Assembly: GCA_036785705.1 (NCBI GenBank)
Contig: JAWUZG010000016.1
Span: 3,038,001-3,102,000, forward strand
Source: Acanthornis magna
Taxonomy: Eukaryota; Chordata; Aves; Passeriformes; Acanthizidae
Reading direction: 5' to 3'
Length of the DNA: 64,000 bases
Made by a program: the position numbers and the translations under genes
Part shown: positions 63,323 through 64,000 of the stretch, piece after piece
Numbering within the stretch: the stretch's first letter is position 1
Layout of the letters: the number at the start of each line of letters is the position of its first letter
Notes under the pieces: model-generated
The model's input: the letters and a program-made list of their open reading frames with translations, nothing else
Database searches by the model: none
Told to the model about the DNA's origin: nothing

Positions 63323-64000
63323 ATGACACCAAAGGAAGATGCACACGTTCTTCACCTTCAAAATTCCTGACTTTCTGCTAATGTCATTCAGATCTACCAA
63401 GCAGAACACAAAAGGACATAAGAGTACTTAGAAGGGAAAACAAGGTGATACCACCTACATAAAAGAATCAAGCAAAGCAATAGAACATTAAATGCCTCTG
63501 ACAGACAGATGTATTCCTTTATATAATTACGGGAATTGTTCCCTTTGTCCAATCTTAAGTGCTTCATGGAATGGAACTGCGACCATTTCCTGACAACAGT
63601 ACAACCTAATAAGTCTTATGATAAGGAAATGCTTCCTGCCATTAAGCCTGTTCTTCTTTCCTCATTCATCTTCCACAGGTCAGAATTATTCTCTTCAATA
63701 TTCCCTGAAACCATCATTTTACTTCTACTCACCCTAGCAACCATGGATTAAGGTAGCTATTCTTTCAAGATTCTTTCACTTCCATCCTTGCCCCCCTCCC
63801 CAAGGGGGAGCGTTATCTCTGCTCCTACTGGTTTTCTCAGAAAGTCTTTTCTGAAATCCAGGTGCTTCCAGCTGTTTGCAGTAACCTATATGTGAACACA
63901 TCAATATCAGAGGGAAACAAAGCTACATTAGCACTATGCAATGCAAAGACTTCACCCCAAACCAGGAACAAACTGCAAATATTTCACAAAACCTACTATC
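63323..64000. other. Intergenic right end
   Basis: AT-rich sequence after the terminal CR1 fragment, with a short pyrimidine and G-rich stretch near 63.79 kb. Nothing else was identified. Confidence 0.6.

Overview
This looks like a 64 kb piece of bird (sauropsid) nuclear DNA. Three short fragments match avian-type CR1 retrotransposon 3' ends (about 38.49-38.76, 47.92-48.07 and 63.26-63.32 kb). No mammalian-type SINEs or LINEs were seen, interspersed repeats are sparse, and vertebrate promoter and splice grammar is present. There are no operons, tRNA, rRNA or CRISPR features. The species cannot be named from the sequence.

One protein-coding gene is convincing: ANKRD9 (ankyrin repeat domain 9) on the + strand. 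It has a CpG-island promoter with two CCAAT boxes and a TATA-like element (about 52.6-52.8 kb), a short non-coding first exon, a 459 bp intron carrying a 63 bp minisatellite, and an uninterrupted 291-codon CDS at 53391-54266. Its 3' UTR is about 290 bp, with a Pumilio-type motif just before an AATAAA signal. The protein has an ankyrin core and ends in a SOCS-box-like segment, which fits the family's reported role as a cullin-RING ubiquitin-ligase substrate receptor.

The rest, about 1-51.9 kb and 54.56-64 kb, reads as intergenic or regulatory DNA. It contains microsatellites, homopolymer runs, short tandem duplications, an 8-copy 42 bp minisatellite beside an orphan CpG cluster (27.56-28.45 kb), and several AT-rich tracts with homeodomain/POU-like motifs that may be conserved non-coding elements. 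No second gene could be recognised. In human, ANKRD9 lies between RCOR1 and TECPR2 and converges with TECPR2, so minus-strand TECPR2 exons might be expected to the right, but none were identified by eye.

No clearly new biological system was found. The best leads are local: an upstream AUG whose frame overlaps the ANKRD9 start, the in-phase minisatellites in and near the ANKRD9 promoter and at 27.6 kb, a 22 nt alternating purine-pyrimidine tract with E-boxes upstream of the island, and the candidate conserved elements.
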